Origin: Gastranaerophilus sp944325835
Lineage (GTDB): Bacteria > Cyanobacteriota > Vampirovibrionia > Gastranaerophilales > Gastranaerophilaceae
DNA length: 64,000 nt
Reading direction: 5' to 3'
Assembly (NCBI GenBank): GCA_963931575.1
Contig: OZ007029.1
Span: forward strand, 62,001-126,000
The stretch's first letter is position 1, and each line of letters begins with the position of its first letter. A program made the translations under genes and the position numbers. Below the pieces are notes generated by a model. It saw nothing but the letters and a program-made list of their open reading frames with translations. It made no database searches and had not been told where the DNA came from. Shown here piece by piece: positions 33,654 through 41,374 of this stretch.

Positions 33654-34871
33654 ATGTATAACGTACGTAACATAACTGATGATTTATTTTATATCGGCTG
33701 CTCGGACAGGCGTTTGAATTTATTTGAAAATGTTTATCCGATTGCAAACGGTATGGCTTATAATTCATATTTTTTGAACGATGAAAAGACCGTTCTGTTT
33801 GATACTGTTGATAAAAGGTGCTGTGAACAGTTTTTTGCAAACCTTAATCACGTATTGGGCGGCAGAAAGCTGGATTATTTGATTGTCAATCACATGGAGC
33901 CTGATCATTGTGCATTAATTGCTGATGTTGTGTCTGAAAATCCTGATGTAAAAATAGTTTGCAATGCTAAAACTGCTCAAATGTTAGGTCAGTTTTTCGA
34001 TATGGATTTGGAAGGCAGACTTCTTCTTGTAAAAGAAGGCGATACCCTTGAAACCGGTCATCATACGCTGCAATTTTTTATGGCGCCAATGGTTCACTGG
34101 CCGGAAGTTATGGTTACTTATGACAGCACGGATAAAATTCTGTTTTCGGCAGATGCGTTTGGAACGTTCGGCGCAATCAACGGGAATATTTTTGCTGATG
34201 AAGTCGATTTTGAAAGAGATTACCTTGATGAAGCAAGAAGATATTATACAAACATTGTTGGTAAATACGGTGTTCAGGTTCAGGCATTGCTCAAAAAGGC
34301 TGCAGGCCTGGAAATAAAAATGCTCTGTCCGCTTCATGGTTTAATCTGGAGAGAAAACCTCGGCTGGTATATTGATAAATATAACACGTGGTCAAGCTAT
34401 GCGCCGGAAGATAATTCGGTTATGATAGCTTACGCCTCGGTTTACGGCGGAACGGAAAACGCGGTTGACCTCCTTGCCGGTGAGCTTGCAAAGCTTGGTA
34501 TTAAAAATATAAAAATTTATAACACTTCGCTCACCCACCCGTCTGTAATTCTGTCGGAAGCCTTCCGCTGTTCGCATCTGGTGTTTGCGTCCGTCACATA
34601 CAACATGGGAATTTTCTCTACCATGAATCACTTAATCCATGAACTTGCGGCTCATAATATGCAAAACCGCAGTGTCGCGTTGATAGAGAATGGTTCCTGG
34701 TCTTGCTGCAGCGCAAAATTAATGCGTGAAGAGTTTGAAAAGATGAAAAATATTACCCTTCTCGACTCCGTTGTAACGTTGAAATCCACGATGAATGACG
34801 CTAACATGGAAGAAATTGTTTCCCTTGCGCAAACTATTGCGGATTCTATAAAAACTCCGCAAAGTGTTTAG
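33654..34871 (+). CDS. Flavodiiron protein (FprA/ROO type)
   Basis: A 405-residue A-type flavoprotein. The N-terminal metallo-beta-lactamase-like domain has diiron ligands in His80-x-Glu82-x-Asp84-His85 (NHMEPDHC), MVHWPEVM and later ADAFGTFG and LCPLHGLIW. The C-terminal flavodoxin domain (about 255-395) begins MIAYASVYGGTENAVDLL. Such proteins reduce oxygen to water or nitric oxide to nitrous oxide in the cytoplasm of anaerobes. Placed right after pflA, it could shield the oxygen-sensitive radical enzyme. Ribosome site AAAGGAG. Confidence 0.93.
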   Translation: MYNVRNITDDLFYIGCSDRRLNLFENVYPIANGMAYNSYFLNDEKTVLFDTVDKRCCEQFFANLNHVLGGRKLDYLIVNHMEPDHCALIADVVSENPDVKIVCNAKTAQMLGQFFDMDLEGRLLLVKEGDTLETGHHTLQFFMAPMVHWPEVMVTYDSTDKILFSADAFGTFGAINGNIFADEVDFERDYLDEARRYYTNIVGKYGVQVQALLKKAAGLEIKMLCPLHGLIWRENLGWYIDKYNTWSSYAPEDNSVMIAYASVYGGTENAVDLLAGELAKLGIKNIKIYNTSLTHPSVILSEAFRCSHLVFASVTYNMGIFSTMNHLIHELAAHNMQNRSVALIENGSWSCCSAKLMREEFEKMKNITLLDSVVTLKSTMNDANMEEIVSLAQTIADSIKTPQSV

Positions 34872-34924
34872 ATTTATTACGCAATCCTATTGATTTTTGG
34901 GCTTGCTTATATTATATTTAAACT

Positions 34925-34992
34925 GTAGAGTGCTTACGCCAAATAGCTACTCGGCGTGCCGCATGGGATTTGTGTTCCCTGATGGCAAATAA
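34925..34992 (+). promoter_or_regulatory. Possible structured leader of rpsO
   Basis: Short complementary segments (GCCAAATAGCTACTCGGCG and GGGATTTGTGTTCCC) precede rpsO by a few dozen bases. Ribosomal protein S15 represses its own mRNA through leader structures in several bacteria. I cannot assign it to a known leader class. Confidence 0.3.
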
Positions 34993-35009
34993 AGAAAAGG
35001 AAAATAAAA

Positions 35010-35279
35010 ATGTCAATTAATTTGAAAAACAAACAAGAAATCGTTAAAGAATTTGGTGCAAACGAAAAAGATACAGGTTCTGTCGCAGTCCAAATCGCTT
35101 TGATGAGCAAAAAAATCACTGAATTAACCGAACACTTAAAATCCAATAAAAAAGATTTCGCTACAAAAAGAGGTCTTTTGATGATGGTAGGTAAAAGAAA
35201 AAGATTGCTTTCTTACCTGAAAGATACTAATCTTGAAGGATACCGCGAATTAATCAAAAAATTAGGTATCAGAGGATAA
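35010..35279 (+). CDS. rpsO: 30S ribosomal protein S15
   Basis: An 89-residue protein of normal length, with the rRNA-binding segments TGSVAVQIALMSKKITELTEH and KRGLLMMVGKRKRLLSYL. It binds the central domain of 16S rRNA. It has its own terminator and is followed by an unrelated transporter, so it is not in the common rpsO-pnp order here. Confidence 0.97.
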   Translation: MSINLKNKQEIVKEFGANEKDTGSVAVQIALMSKKITELTEHLKSNKKDFATKRGLLMMVGKRKRLLSYLKDTNLEGYRELIKKLGIRG

Positions 35280-35300
35280 TTCATTATTATTTAAATTTTA

Positions 35301-35334
35301 AAGAGGACTGCCCTCGAGGTAGTCCTCTTTTATA
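35301..35334 (+). terminator. Terminator of rpsO
   Basis: AAGAGGACT-GCCCTCGAGGT-AGTCCTCTT followed by TT and an AT-rich stretch: a rho-independent terminator. Confidence 0.88.
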
Positions 35335-35367
35335 AACAGATGATGTGTTTTAGGAGAGATTTTATAA

Positions 35368-36744
35368 ATGGAGAATCAATTAAAGAAGTTTTCTACTGTC
35401 CAATTTTTAAACTTCTGTTTGGGTTTTTTCGGCTTACAATTTGCCTGGCAAATGCGTATAATTTTATCAGGTCCCGTAACCGAACACCTTGGAGCTACTC
35501 CATTTCTTTACGGCCTGATATGGCTTGCCGGCCCGTTTACGGGTATGGTTGTCCAGCCTTTAGTCGGAGCTTTGAGTGACAAAACGGTTTCACCGTTTGG
35601 CAGAAGGCGGCCGTATCTCCTTGCAGGGGCAGTTATTGCTGCAGTTGCTCTTTTGGTTTTCCCGAATTCCGGCAGATTGGCAATGCTTATACAACGGACA
35701 TTCGGGGTAGAAGTTCCTATTTGGACGGGACTTTTGATTGCGGCGTTGATGATATGGGTTATTGATGCGTGCGTTAATGTTGCGCAAGGCCCTTATAGAG
35801 CGCTTGTTCCGGATGTTGTTCCGGAAGAACAGTATTCTATCGCAAATTCATATATCAGCCTTGCTATCGGTCTGGGATCGGTTGTGGCTGCCGGCGCAGC
35901 GCCGATTTTAAAAATGGTGTTTGGCTACCAGATGTCAATAAGAGCGCAGTTCGTTATGGCTGCCCTTGCGTTTTTGCTCGCGATGAGCTGGACATGTATA
36001 AAAATTAAAGAACATAAAATTGTAAAAGCAGTTGAAGAAGAAGTTAAAGTTGAGGAAAAATCCTTTTTAACAGCGTTAAAAGAGTTTTTCTGTATGTCGC
36101 CGGAAGTTGGTAAAATTTGTACAATGCAGTTCTTTACGTGGATTGGTACAATGTGTATGATGATATTTTTTACCCAGTATTGCGTGCATACAATTTATAA
36201 TGTGCCGGATTTAACGACAGTATCTTCGGGCGTAAAAATGATGTATCAGGCTGAAACCCTTGCCGGAACGAATTTTTCTTCTATTTGCTTTGCGATATTC
36301 AATCTTATCTGTTTTCTGGTTGCTATTCCTATTGGAATTGTGTCGGAAAAATTCGGCAATAAGAAAGTGCATATTTTCTCATTAATAACAATGATTCTTG
36401 CCTATATCGGAATGTTTTTCTGCAAAAAAGTTGTAGAAGTTGCATTTTTTATGGGCGTAGCCGGAATTGGCTGGGCAAGTATATGCGCTCTGCCGTTTGC
36501 AATGCTTTCTAAATACATTAAAAAAGGTACTGAAGGCTCTGTTATGGGAATATTTAACATATTTATAGCCGGCCCGCAGGTTTTTGTTTGTACAATCGTT
36601 GCGTGGATGATTTCCAAAACAGGTTTTGCGTATGCGCAGGGGCTTATCAACTACCACTGGGAAGACGCGTTTTTAATCGGTGCACTATGCTTAATGATAG
36701 CCGCACTTATAACTAATTCTATCAACGAAAAAACTAATGCATAG
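35368..36744 (+). CDS. MFS/GPH-type sugar transporter (SLC45-like)
   Basis: A 458-residue, 12-helix transporter. The opening FGLQFAWQMRIILSGPVTEHLG and the loop GALSDKTVSPFGRRRPYLLAG are typical of the sucrose/maltose proton symporter branch. Likely imports a disaccharide; the actual sugar is unknown and no glycosidase is next to it. AGGAGA gives a clear ribosome site. The last 11 bases overlap the convergent HTH gene. Confidence 0.82.
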   Translation: MENQLKKFSTVQFLNFCLGFFGLQFAWQMRIILSGPVTEHLGATPFLYGLIWLAGPFTGMVVQPLVGALSDKTVSPFGRRRPYLLAGAVIAAVALLVFPNSGRLAMLIQRTFGVEVPIWTGLLIAALMIWVIDACVNVAQGPYRALVPDVVPEEQYSIANSYISLAIGLGSVVAAGAAPILKMVFGYQMSIRAQFVMAALAFLLAMSWTCIKIKEHKIVKAVEEEVKVEEKSFLTALKEFFCMSPEVGKICTMQFFTWIGTMCMMIFFTQYCVHTIYNVPDLTTVSSGVKMMYQAETLAGTNFSSICFAIFNLICFLVAIPIGIVSEKFGNKKVHIFSLITMILAYIGMFFCKKVVEVAFFMGVAGIGWASICALPFAMLSKYIKKGTEGSVMGIFNIFIAGPQVFVCTIVAWMISKTGFAYAQGLINYHWEDAFLIGALCLMIAALITNSINEKTNA

Positions 36745-37051
36745 ATTTAATAAGTCTGTAAACAGTTCTCAAATCAGACGGTGAAAGGCTCGCTAAATTT
36801 TTCTGAATGTATTCAATCATGCTGCTTTCATCGGTTTTGTAATGGTCAAAGTCAAAAAGTTCCTGTAAATCTATGTTTAAAGCTGCGGCTAAGCGCGTAA
36901 GAGATTTTGAAGGGAAAGTGTTTCCGCATTCAATATTGCTTAAATTTCTCTGATCAATCCCTATTTTTTCTGCTAATTCTTGCTGTGACAGGTGTTTAGA
37001 CTGTCTAAGTTCTTTTATTCTTTTCCCCAGTAATCCTTTAATACTTTTCAT
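36734..37051 (-). CDS. XRE-family HTH regulator
   Basis: A 105-residue protein from the ATG at 37051, chosen because GGAAGGG lies just ahead of it. A typical helix-turn-helix (RIKELRQSKHLSQQELAEKI then DQRNLSNIECGNTFPSKSL) occupies residues 8-62; the C-terminal tail (about 40 residues) is helical. Targets unknown. The gap from 37067 to 37407 beyond its start is the control region of prepilin 2. Confidence 0.85.
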   Translation of the reverse strand: MKSIKGLLGKRIKELRQSKHLSQQELAEKIGIDQRNLSNIECGNTFPSKSLTRLAAALNIDLQELFDFDHYKTDESSMIEYIQKNLASLSPSDLRTVYRLIKSMH

Positions 37052-37198
37052 AAAATTCCCTTCCAAACTTATTCTAGCGTTTATTCCGGCATTTATGAAT
37101 GATGAAAATATAGTAATTGTAAAGCTAATAGATTATTTGTATGGTAAATCAAGGCGTGAATAATATAAATTAGCAAAAGGAGTAATTTCTTCAGGCTC

Positions 37199-37227
37199 TT
37201 GACTAAAATGAAAACATGGTACATAAT
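37199..37227 (+). promoter_or_regulatory. Promoter of prepilin 2
   Basis: TTGACT (37199-37204), 17 bases, CATAAT (37222-37227). The same two hexamers and spacing stand before prepilin 3 at 42873. A leader of about 170 bases with AAGGCAATA-type segments follows, then GGAAAG and an ATG at 37408. Confidence 0.7.
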
Positions 37228-37437
37228 GAAAGAGGCAATAAGAGAATAAGGCAAAGAGTCATTATTGTCGAATGGACGATAAAAGTTAATAAGTTAATAG
37301 GTTAAAGAGTTAATAAGGAATATGACCGAATTGACGAGAATAAACCCGGATAAACTCCCATAATCCTAATTAACTGATTAACTAGAAAAAAAGAAAGGAT
37401 GGAAAGAATGAAAAATCGAAATGTAAGGATTTTATCA

Positions 37438-37450
37438 GGGGGGGGGGGGG
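37438..37450 (+). repeat. Homopolymer tract, 13 G, prepilin 2
   Basis: Thirteen consecutive G, ten codons after the ATG at 37408 (MKNRNVRILS, then glycines). With 13 G the frame stops at 37471-37473; with 12 or 15 G it runs on, without a stop, into the prepilin. Confidence 0.92.
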
Positions 37451-37501
37451 CCTCTCTTAACAGGCACAATTGAGGAGTCGGCCGCTGAGCGACTTCCACA
37501 A

Positions 37502-38464
37502 TTGAATCCGAGCAAGAATTTAGCATTCACAATGGCAGAAATCTTATTATCCCTCACGATAATCGGTGTGGTTGCAGCGATAACGCTTCCGTCACTTACC
37601 GGCAACATAAACGAACGCACTTGGAACACGCAGAGAAAAGCGCTTTATGCCCGCTTGTCACAGGCAATACCGTTAATGGATTCTTTAAACGGTTATGGTA
37701 CGCTGCAGGAGGAATCATCTCCCGGCGCCGGCGACGGTGTGGATAATGTCGCGGAAACTTTCTTGACCGGCGGTTTATCAAAGGTTTTGAAGATTAATAA
37801 TATTTGTGATAATGAACATCTTGATGACTGCGGTTTGCCGGAAAAGGTTACGACCCTTGCAGGCAGTCAAATGGATTTTCCGGTTGATCTTAAAGAGTTA
37901 AATCCATTGAACACATCTGTAAATATATCTTGGGCTAGCGGGGTTCATTCGTATTCACAAATTAATTCAAAAGCCGCTGCATTTGAAACTGCAAATGGTG
38001 AAAGTATTGCTGTTTATTATAACCCGAGATGTACAACTCTTCTTGCTGAACCAAATTATATTTATGTTCAAAAGAAAATGTGTGCAAATTTCCTTTATGA
38101 TTTAAATGGTAATAAAGGACCTAATACAATAGGCAAAGACATGGGTGTTATTACGGTATTTTATCCGACAGACAGTTTGATTGTTGCACCTTATCCACAG
38201 CCTAATGATGCATCAACGGCTGTCGCAATGGATGATGTAAGCGGTATTTGTAAAAATCAGGATAGCGACTACAGGATGCCATCAAAAGAGGAACTGGGGG
38301 CTTTATTTATCAATAAAAATTTAATAGGTAATATGACTCAGGATAGATATTGGTCATCTTCTTTATCATCTTCTATTGATGATGCGTGGTATGTTAAGTT
38401 CTCTGTAGGGGTTATGAACCATATGAATATTGACAACCTTGCGGTGCGGTGCGTCAAACGTTAA
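37502..38464 (+). CDS. Type IV prepilin-like protein 2 with lectin-like C-terminal region
   Basis: Prepilin of about 320 residues as read from a TTG at 37502 (MNPSKNLA, then FTMAEILLSLTIIGVVAA). The TTG has no good ribosome site; the ATG at 37408 does, but is out of frame across the 13-G run. The mature protein shows CDNEHLDDCG, YDLNGNKGPNTIGKD and the C-terminal RMPSKEELGALF, YWSSS and VRCVKR, the best match among the three to Lcl_C/DUF1566. Pilin-type helices anchor the protein until it is cut and assembled, so the C-terminal domain would be shown on the cell surface. The N-terminal 50 codons are nearly identical in DNA to prepilin 3. Confidence 0.87.
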   Translation: MNPSKNLAFTMAEILLSLTIIGVVAAITLPSLTGNINERTWNTQRKALYARLSQAIPLMDSLNGYGTLQEESSPGAGDGVDNVAETFLTGGLSKVLKINNICDNEHLDDCGLPEKVTTLAGSQMDFPVDLKELNPLNTSVNISWASGVHSYSQINSKAAAFETANGESIAVYYNPRCTTLLAEPNYIYVQKKMCANFLYDLNGNKGPNTIGKDMGVITVFYPTDSLIVAPYPQPNDASTAVAMDDVSGICKNQDSDYRMPSKEELGALFINKNLIGNMTQDRYWSSSLSSSIDDAWYVKFSVGVMNHMNIDNLAVRCVKR

Positions 38465-38487
38465 CACGTCGGTCGTACAAGGCAGGA

Positions 38488-39615
38488 TTATACATTAAAA
38501 CTTTCAAGGAACTTTTTATGCAGGCGGACATTGTGGACTCTTAAATAGTCTACTCCCGCCTGTATTGCTAACGCATTATATGCAAGTGTCAGCGAATCTT
38601 TCAAATCGTTGTCATTTCCTTCAACACCTAAGAATGATTTGCGTGAAGCTCCGAGCATTATCGGGCAGCCAAGACTTTTAAGCTCTCCGATGCGTTTTAT
38701 TATTTCAACGTTGTGCGCGGCGGTTTTACCAAAACCTATTCCGGGGTCGATTATTATGTTTTCAATGCCTGATGTGCGGGCTTTTATAATCTTTTCTCGC
38801 AAAGAAAAGAAAATTTCATCCATAAGGTTTTCGTATTGCGGTGAAACCTGCATTGTTTCAGGCGTGCCTTTGGAATGCTGAAGAATAACCGGAGCGTTGT
38901 ATTTTGCGATTACCCCCGCCATATTTTCATCATAATCAAGCCCTGAAACATCGTTGATAATATAGTTTCCGTTGCGTAGAACCTCTTCTGCAACTTCTGC
39001 GCTGCGGGTGTCGATGCTGATTTCTGTCGCGTGTGATTTTGCAAAGTCCAGAATCGGCATAAGTTTTTCGAGCTGACTTTTCGCACTGACCGGCTGTGAA
39101 AAAGGTTTTGTGCTTTCTGCGCCGATGTCAATAATGTCAGCGCCGTCTGCTATTAGTGATAAAAATTTTTCTTTTGCGCTTTCAAAATCCCAATAAAGCC
39201 CGCCGTCAGAAAATGAGTTTTGAGTAAGGTTAAGAATGCCCGCGAGTTTTGTTTGAACCGGCGGCATTGGCTCAAGCTGTTTTAAAATCGCAACTTTAAG
39301 AAATTTTAACCCGAAAGGCTGCCTTTCAAGTTTTGCCGCAATCTTTTTTAAGGCGGAAACGCTTCCGCCTAAGATACAGTCGGAATGGTCAACTTTTCCT
39401 GTTATAACCTCTCTGTGCGTTGCACAATCAGCCCCGACCGAAAGCGCGGTTTGTTTGAGAATATTTGCCTGCGGAACTGTCAGATTGTATATTTTCAGAT
39501 TTTTATAATCGTATTTGTCCGTGACAAAAGGCGCATAGCTTTTGTCAAATCCGATTGCACGGATTTCATTTATTAAATCTGCGTTCAAAATTTCTTTTAT
39601 AACAAAATCGTTCAT
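38488..39615 (-). CDS. folP: Dihydropteroate synthase with N-terminal extension
   Basis: Folate enzyme of 375 residues joining pterin pyrophosphate to p-aminobenzoate. The TIM-barrel begins about residue 120 with GILNLTQNSFSDGG, then DIGAESTKP, SIDTRS, INDVSG, DPGIGFGK, LGASRKSF and a terminal RVHNVR. The usual first loop is NVTPDSFSDGG; here Pro and Asp are replaced by Gln and Asn. About 115 extra N-terminal residues are unassigned. No other folate gene is adjacent. It is predicted to be made from a leaderless mRNA. Confidence 0.9.
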   Translation of the reverse strand: MNDFVIKEILNADLINEIRAIGFDKSYAPFVTDKYDYKNLKIYNLTVPQANILKQTALSVGADCATHREVITGKVDHSDCILGGSVSALKKIAAKLERQPFGLKFLKVAILKQLEPMPPVQTKLAGILNLTQNSFSDGGLYWDFESAKEKFLSLIADGADIIDIGAESTKPFSQPVSAKSQLEKLMPILDFAKSHATEISIDTRSAEVAEEVLRNGNYIINDVSGLDYDENMAGVIAKYNAPVILQHSKGTPETMQVSPQYENLMDEIFFSLREKIIKARTSGIENIIIDPGIGFGKTAAHNVEIIKRIGELKSLGCPIMLGASRKSFLGVEGNDNDLKDSLTLAYNALAIQAGVDYLRVHNVRLHKKFLESFNV

Positions 39616-39621
39616 AAAAGA

Positions 39622-39650
39622 ATTTTAGCATAAAAAGTCTTAATTGTCCG
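39622..39650 (-). promoter_or_regulatory. Promoter of folP, predicted leaderless, with -35 inside a repeat
   Basis: Extended -10 TGCTAAAAT (hexamer 39622-39627) stands six bases before the ATG at 39615. The -35 at the right spacing is CGGACA (39645-39650), formed by the first six bases of repeat copy E read on the other strand. Confidence 0.5.
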
Positions 39651-39797
39651 AGAAAGACTCGCGATAAGGAACGTTGTGTGAATAAGTTGCGTAGCAACAC
39701 CCGTTCACGCAAGCGAGTCTTTTGAGCGGCGTATTAGACAGCGCAGCCGCTACGGCTCGCGGTTCAGCGAGGCGGTGCGGCGGAGAACTGCTTTATT
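39645..39797 (+). repeat. Dispersed element TGTCCGAG...CTGCTTTAT, copy E (short form)
   Basis: Left end TGTCCGAGAAAGACTCGCG, core CGAGTCTTTTGAGCGGCGTA, then GGCTCGCGGTTCAGCGAGGC and right end GGCGGAGAACTGCTTTATT. It fills the gap between the folP start and the stop codon of the next minus-strand gene, and overlaps that stop. Confidence 0.88.
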
Positions 39798-40281
39798 CAT
39801 CAGCGTCTGTTGTAAACTGTTGGGCTTTTTTAGCGAAAGTATTGAACATTTCGCCTATTCCGGAGATTGCAACGATGCCTGCTGTTGCACCGCCGGCAAC
39901 GGTTGCGGCACCTTTGTAGGCCTTACTTTCAAGGATTGGTTTCAGAAGGTTTGAGTTTGAAACGCCTTTGCCGAAATCTATAAATTTTTCTTTAAAGTGT
40001 AAGCAGTTAGCTTTGAATTTACCGAGTATTCCGTGAGCTTTTTTTGAAACATCTGTTGCGGTTTCAAGTCCGGTTTTAAGATTTTTAGCGGTCGTATTAA
40101 GTTTTTTGTTTGCCTGTGAAAACGATTTAAATGTTCCTTTGCTCGCTATTGCAGAACCTGTTGCGCCGGCAGCACCGGTTGCTACCGCGGCGTCTTGAGG
40201 TGTAACTTTTTTCTTGTCCCTGTCCTCATCGGTAGTTTTAGCACGAAAATATATAACGTTATTGACCGGGGTAATATACAT
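39793..40281 (-). CDS. Unknown protein with short hydrophobic segments and FRAK-type N-terminus
   Basis: A 162-residue protein with no family I recognise. It begins MYITPVNNVIYFRAKTTDED. An Ala/Gly-rich stretch (VATGAAGATGSAIAS) and a second (YKGAATVAGGATAGIVAISG) could pair in a membrane or pack as helices. Its ATG overlaps the stop of the preceding gene (TAATG), so the two are translationally coupled. Repeat copy E abuts its end. Confidence 0.65.
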   Translation of the reverse strand: MYITPVNNVIYFRAKTTDEDRDKKKVTPQDAAVATGAAGATGSAIASKGTFKSFSQANKKLNTTAKNLKTGLETATDVSKKAHGILGKFKANCLHFKEKFIDFGKGVSNSNLLKPILESKAYKGAATVAGGATAGIVAISGIGEMFNTFAKKAQQFTTDADE

Positions 40282-41075
40282 TATTCGTCCTTTGGTTCTT
40301 TCGCTGTATTTTTAGATGATGTTTTGTCAAGCTTTTCTATTGCTGTAGCACCAAATCCGCTTACGCCGAATATTGTTGAAATTCCGGATTTGATGTCATC
40401 CGTGGTAAGGGCTTTTGCATCTGCTTTAAAGTTTTTGTATGAAGTTTTGATTTCATCAAGTCCTTCATTGATTTTTTGTACCGGTTTAGAGTTGATGAAT
40501 TTTTTACCGCTATCGGTTGCTTTAACTTTGCGTGTCATAGAATGCCATGCGGTTTGCGCGCCTTCCGCTATAGACGAGCCGATAATTTGGAACGGGCGTT
40601 TAACGTTATTTATAACCTTGGCAACTTTTGGCTTTTTAAAGAATTTATTCAGCATAATGAAAGCTTTGCCCGTACTCCAGTGAAGCGCCATACCGCTTAA
40701 CGTTGCTGTGATTAAAATATCTGCGGCTGTACCGATTTTCTTTAATGTTCCGCCGGCAAGCAAGTTTTTATCTTTGTCTGCCTGCGTTATTTCATTTAAT
40801 ATTTTTTGTGTATCTTTAAGCTCTTTAACGTCTTGTTTATATTGTTTTTCAGAGGTTTGTGAACGCGCTTCTTCTTCCCTGCGCGCTTGTTCCTTTAATT
40901 CTCTTTCCCGTGCAGCCTTTTTGGCAGCTTCAAGAAGCTGTATGTCTGCTTCCGGCAGCATAATTGTAGCCATACGCGTGTATGATTTTTGTTTTTCAGC
41001 TTCGCGTTCAGAGCGGGTTTTTGCGCCGAAATTTAAAGTTTGTATTTGATAATTATTGATGCCGGATACGACCAC
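40281..41075 (-). CDS. Unknown protein with charged coiled coil and NFGAK N-terminus
   Basis: About 264 residues from a GTG at 41075, chosen because GGAGG lies seven bases before it; the ATG at 41114 falls within a likely -10 box (TGCTATCAT). It begins MVVSGINNYQIQTLNFGAK, followed by a strongly charged helical part (about 20-110, rich in E, K, R and Q) and a later hydrophobic stretch near LLAGGTLKKIGTAADILI. Similar NFGA-type starts occur in 49516. Function unknown. Confidence 0.65.
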   Translation of the reverse strand: MVVSGINNYQIQTLNFGAKTRSEREAEKQKSYTRMATIMLPEADIQLLEAAKKAARERELKEQARREEEARSQTSEKQYKQDVKELKDTQKILNEITQADKDKNLLAGGTLKKIGTAADILITATLSGMALHWSTGKAFIMLNKFFKKPKVAKVINNVKRPFQIIGSSIAEGAQTAWHSMTRKVKATDSGKKFINSKPVQKINEGLDEIKTSYKNFKADAKALTTDDIKSGISTIFGVSGFGATAIEKLDKTSSKNTAKEPKDE

Positions 41076-41114
41076 TTGCAGCCTCCACTTGTGAAGATAC
41101 TTTGATGATAGCAT

Positions 41115-41374
41115 ATCAATGCAGATAAAGATATTTTTTTGCTACTTAGCGGTAAAATTTTACAAATTGTAATGTTTTTTCTTGAAAAAAGATTGTGCTC
41201 ATGGTATTTTATATGCGTCAGCCGGTGTAGCCACAGTGTGACCGCGCGTGAGCGGGGGCAGCAGGTGGCGAAACACTACGATAGCGACGTTTCAAATTCT
41301 ACGGTTGTTGATAACAACCGTTTTGAATTTGTCAGGAGCTAATATTGCCGAAATTTAAGAAAGAAGGTTATAAA
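41115..41374. other. Leader region of gltX with a long hairpin
   Basis: Holds a two-part stem-loop at 41293-41331: outer arms CAAATTC/GAATTTG and inner arms CGGTTGTT-GAT-AACAACCG. A GC-rich stretch (41220-41270) has faint likeness to the right part of the dispersed element. No tRNA or T-box-type structure is evident. Confidence 0.5.

Noticed and set aside
41220..41280. Possible tRNA ahead of gltX
   Set aside because: No cloverleaf or T-arm (GGTTCRANNCC) can be made.
41139..41342. Frame of 67 codons ahead of gltX
   Set aside because: Contains the hairpin, no ribosome site, no sensible protein features.
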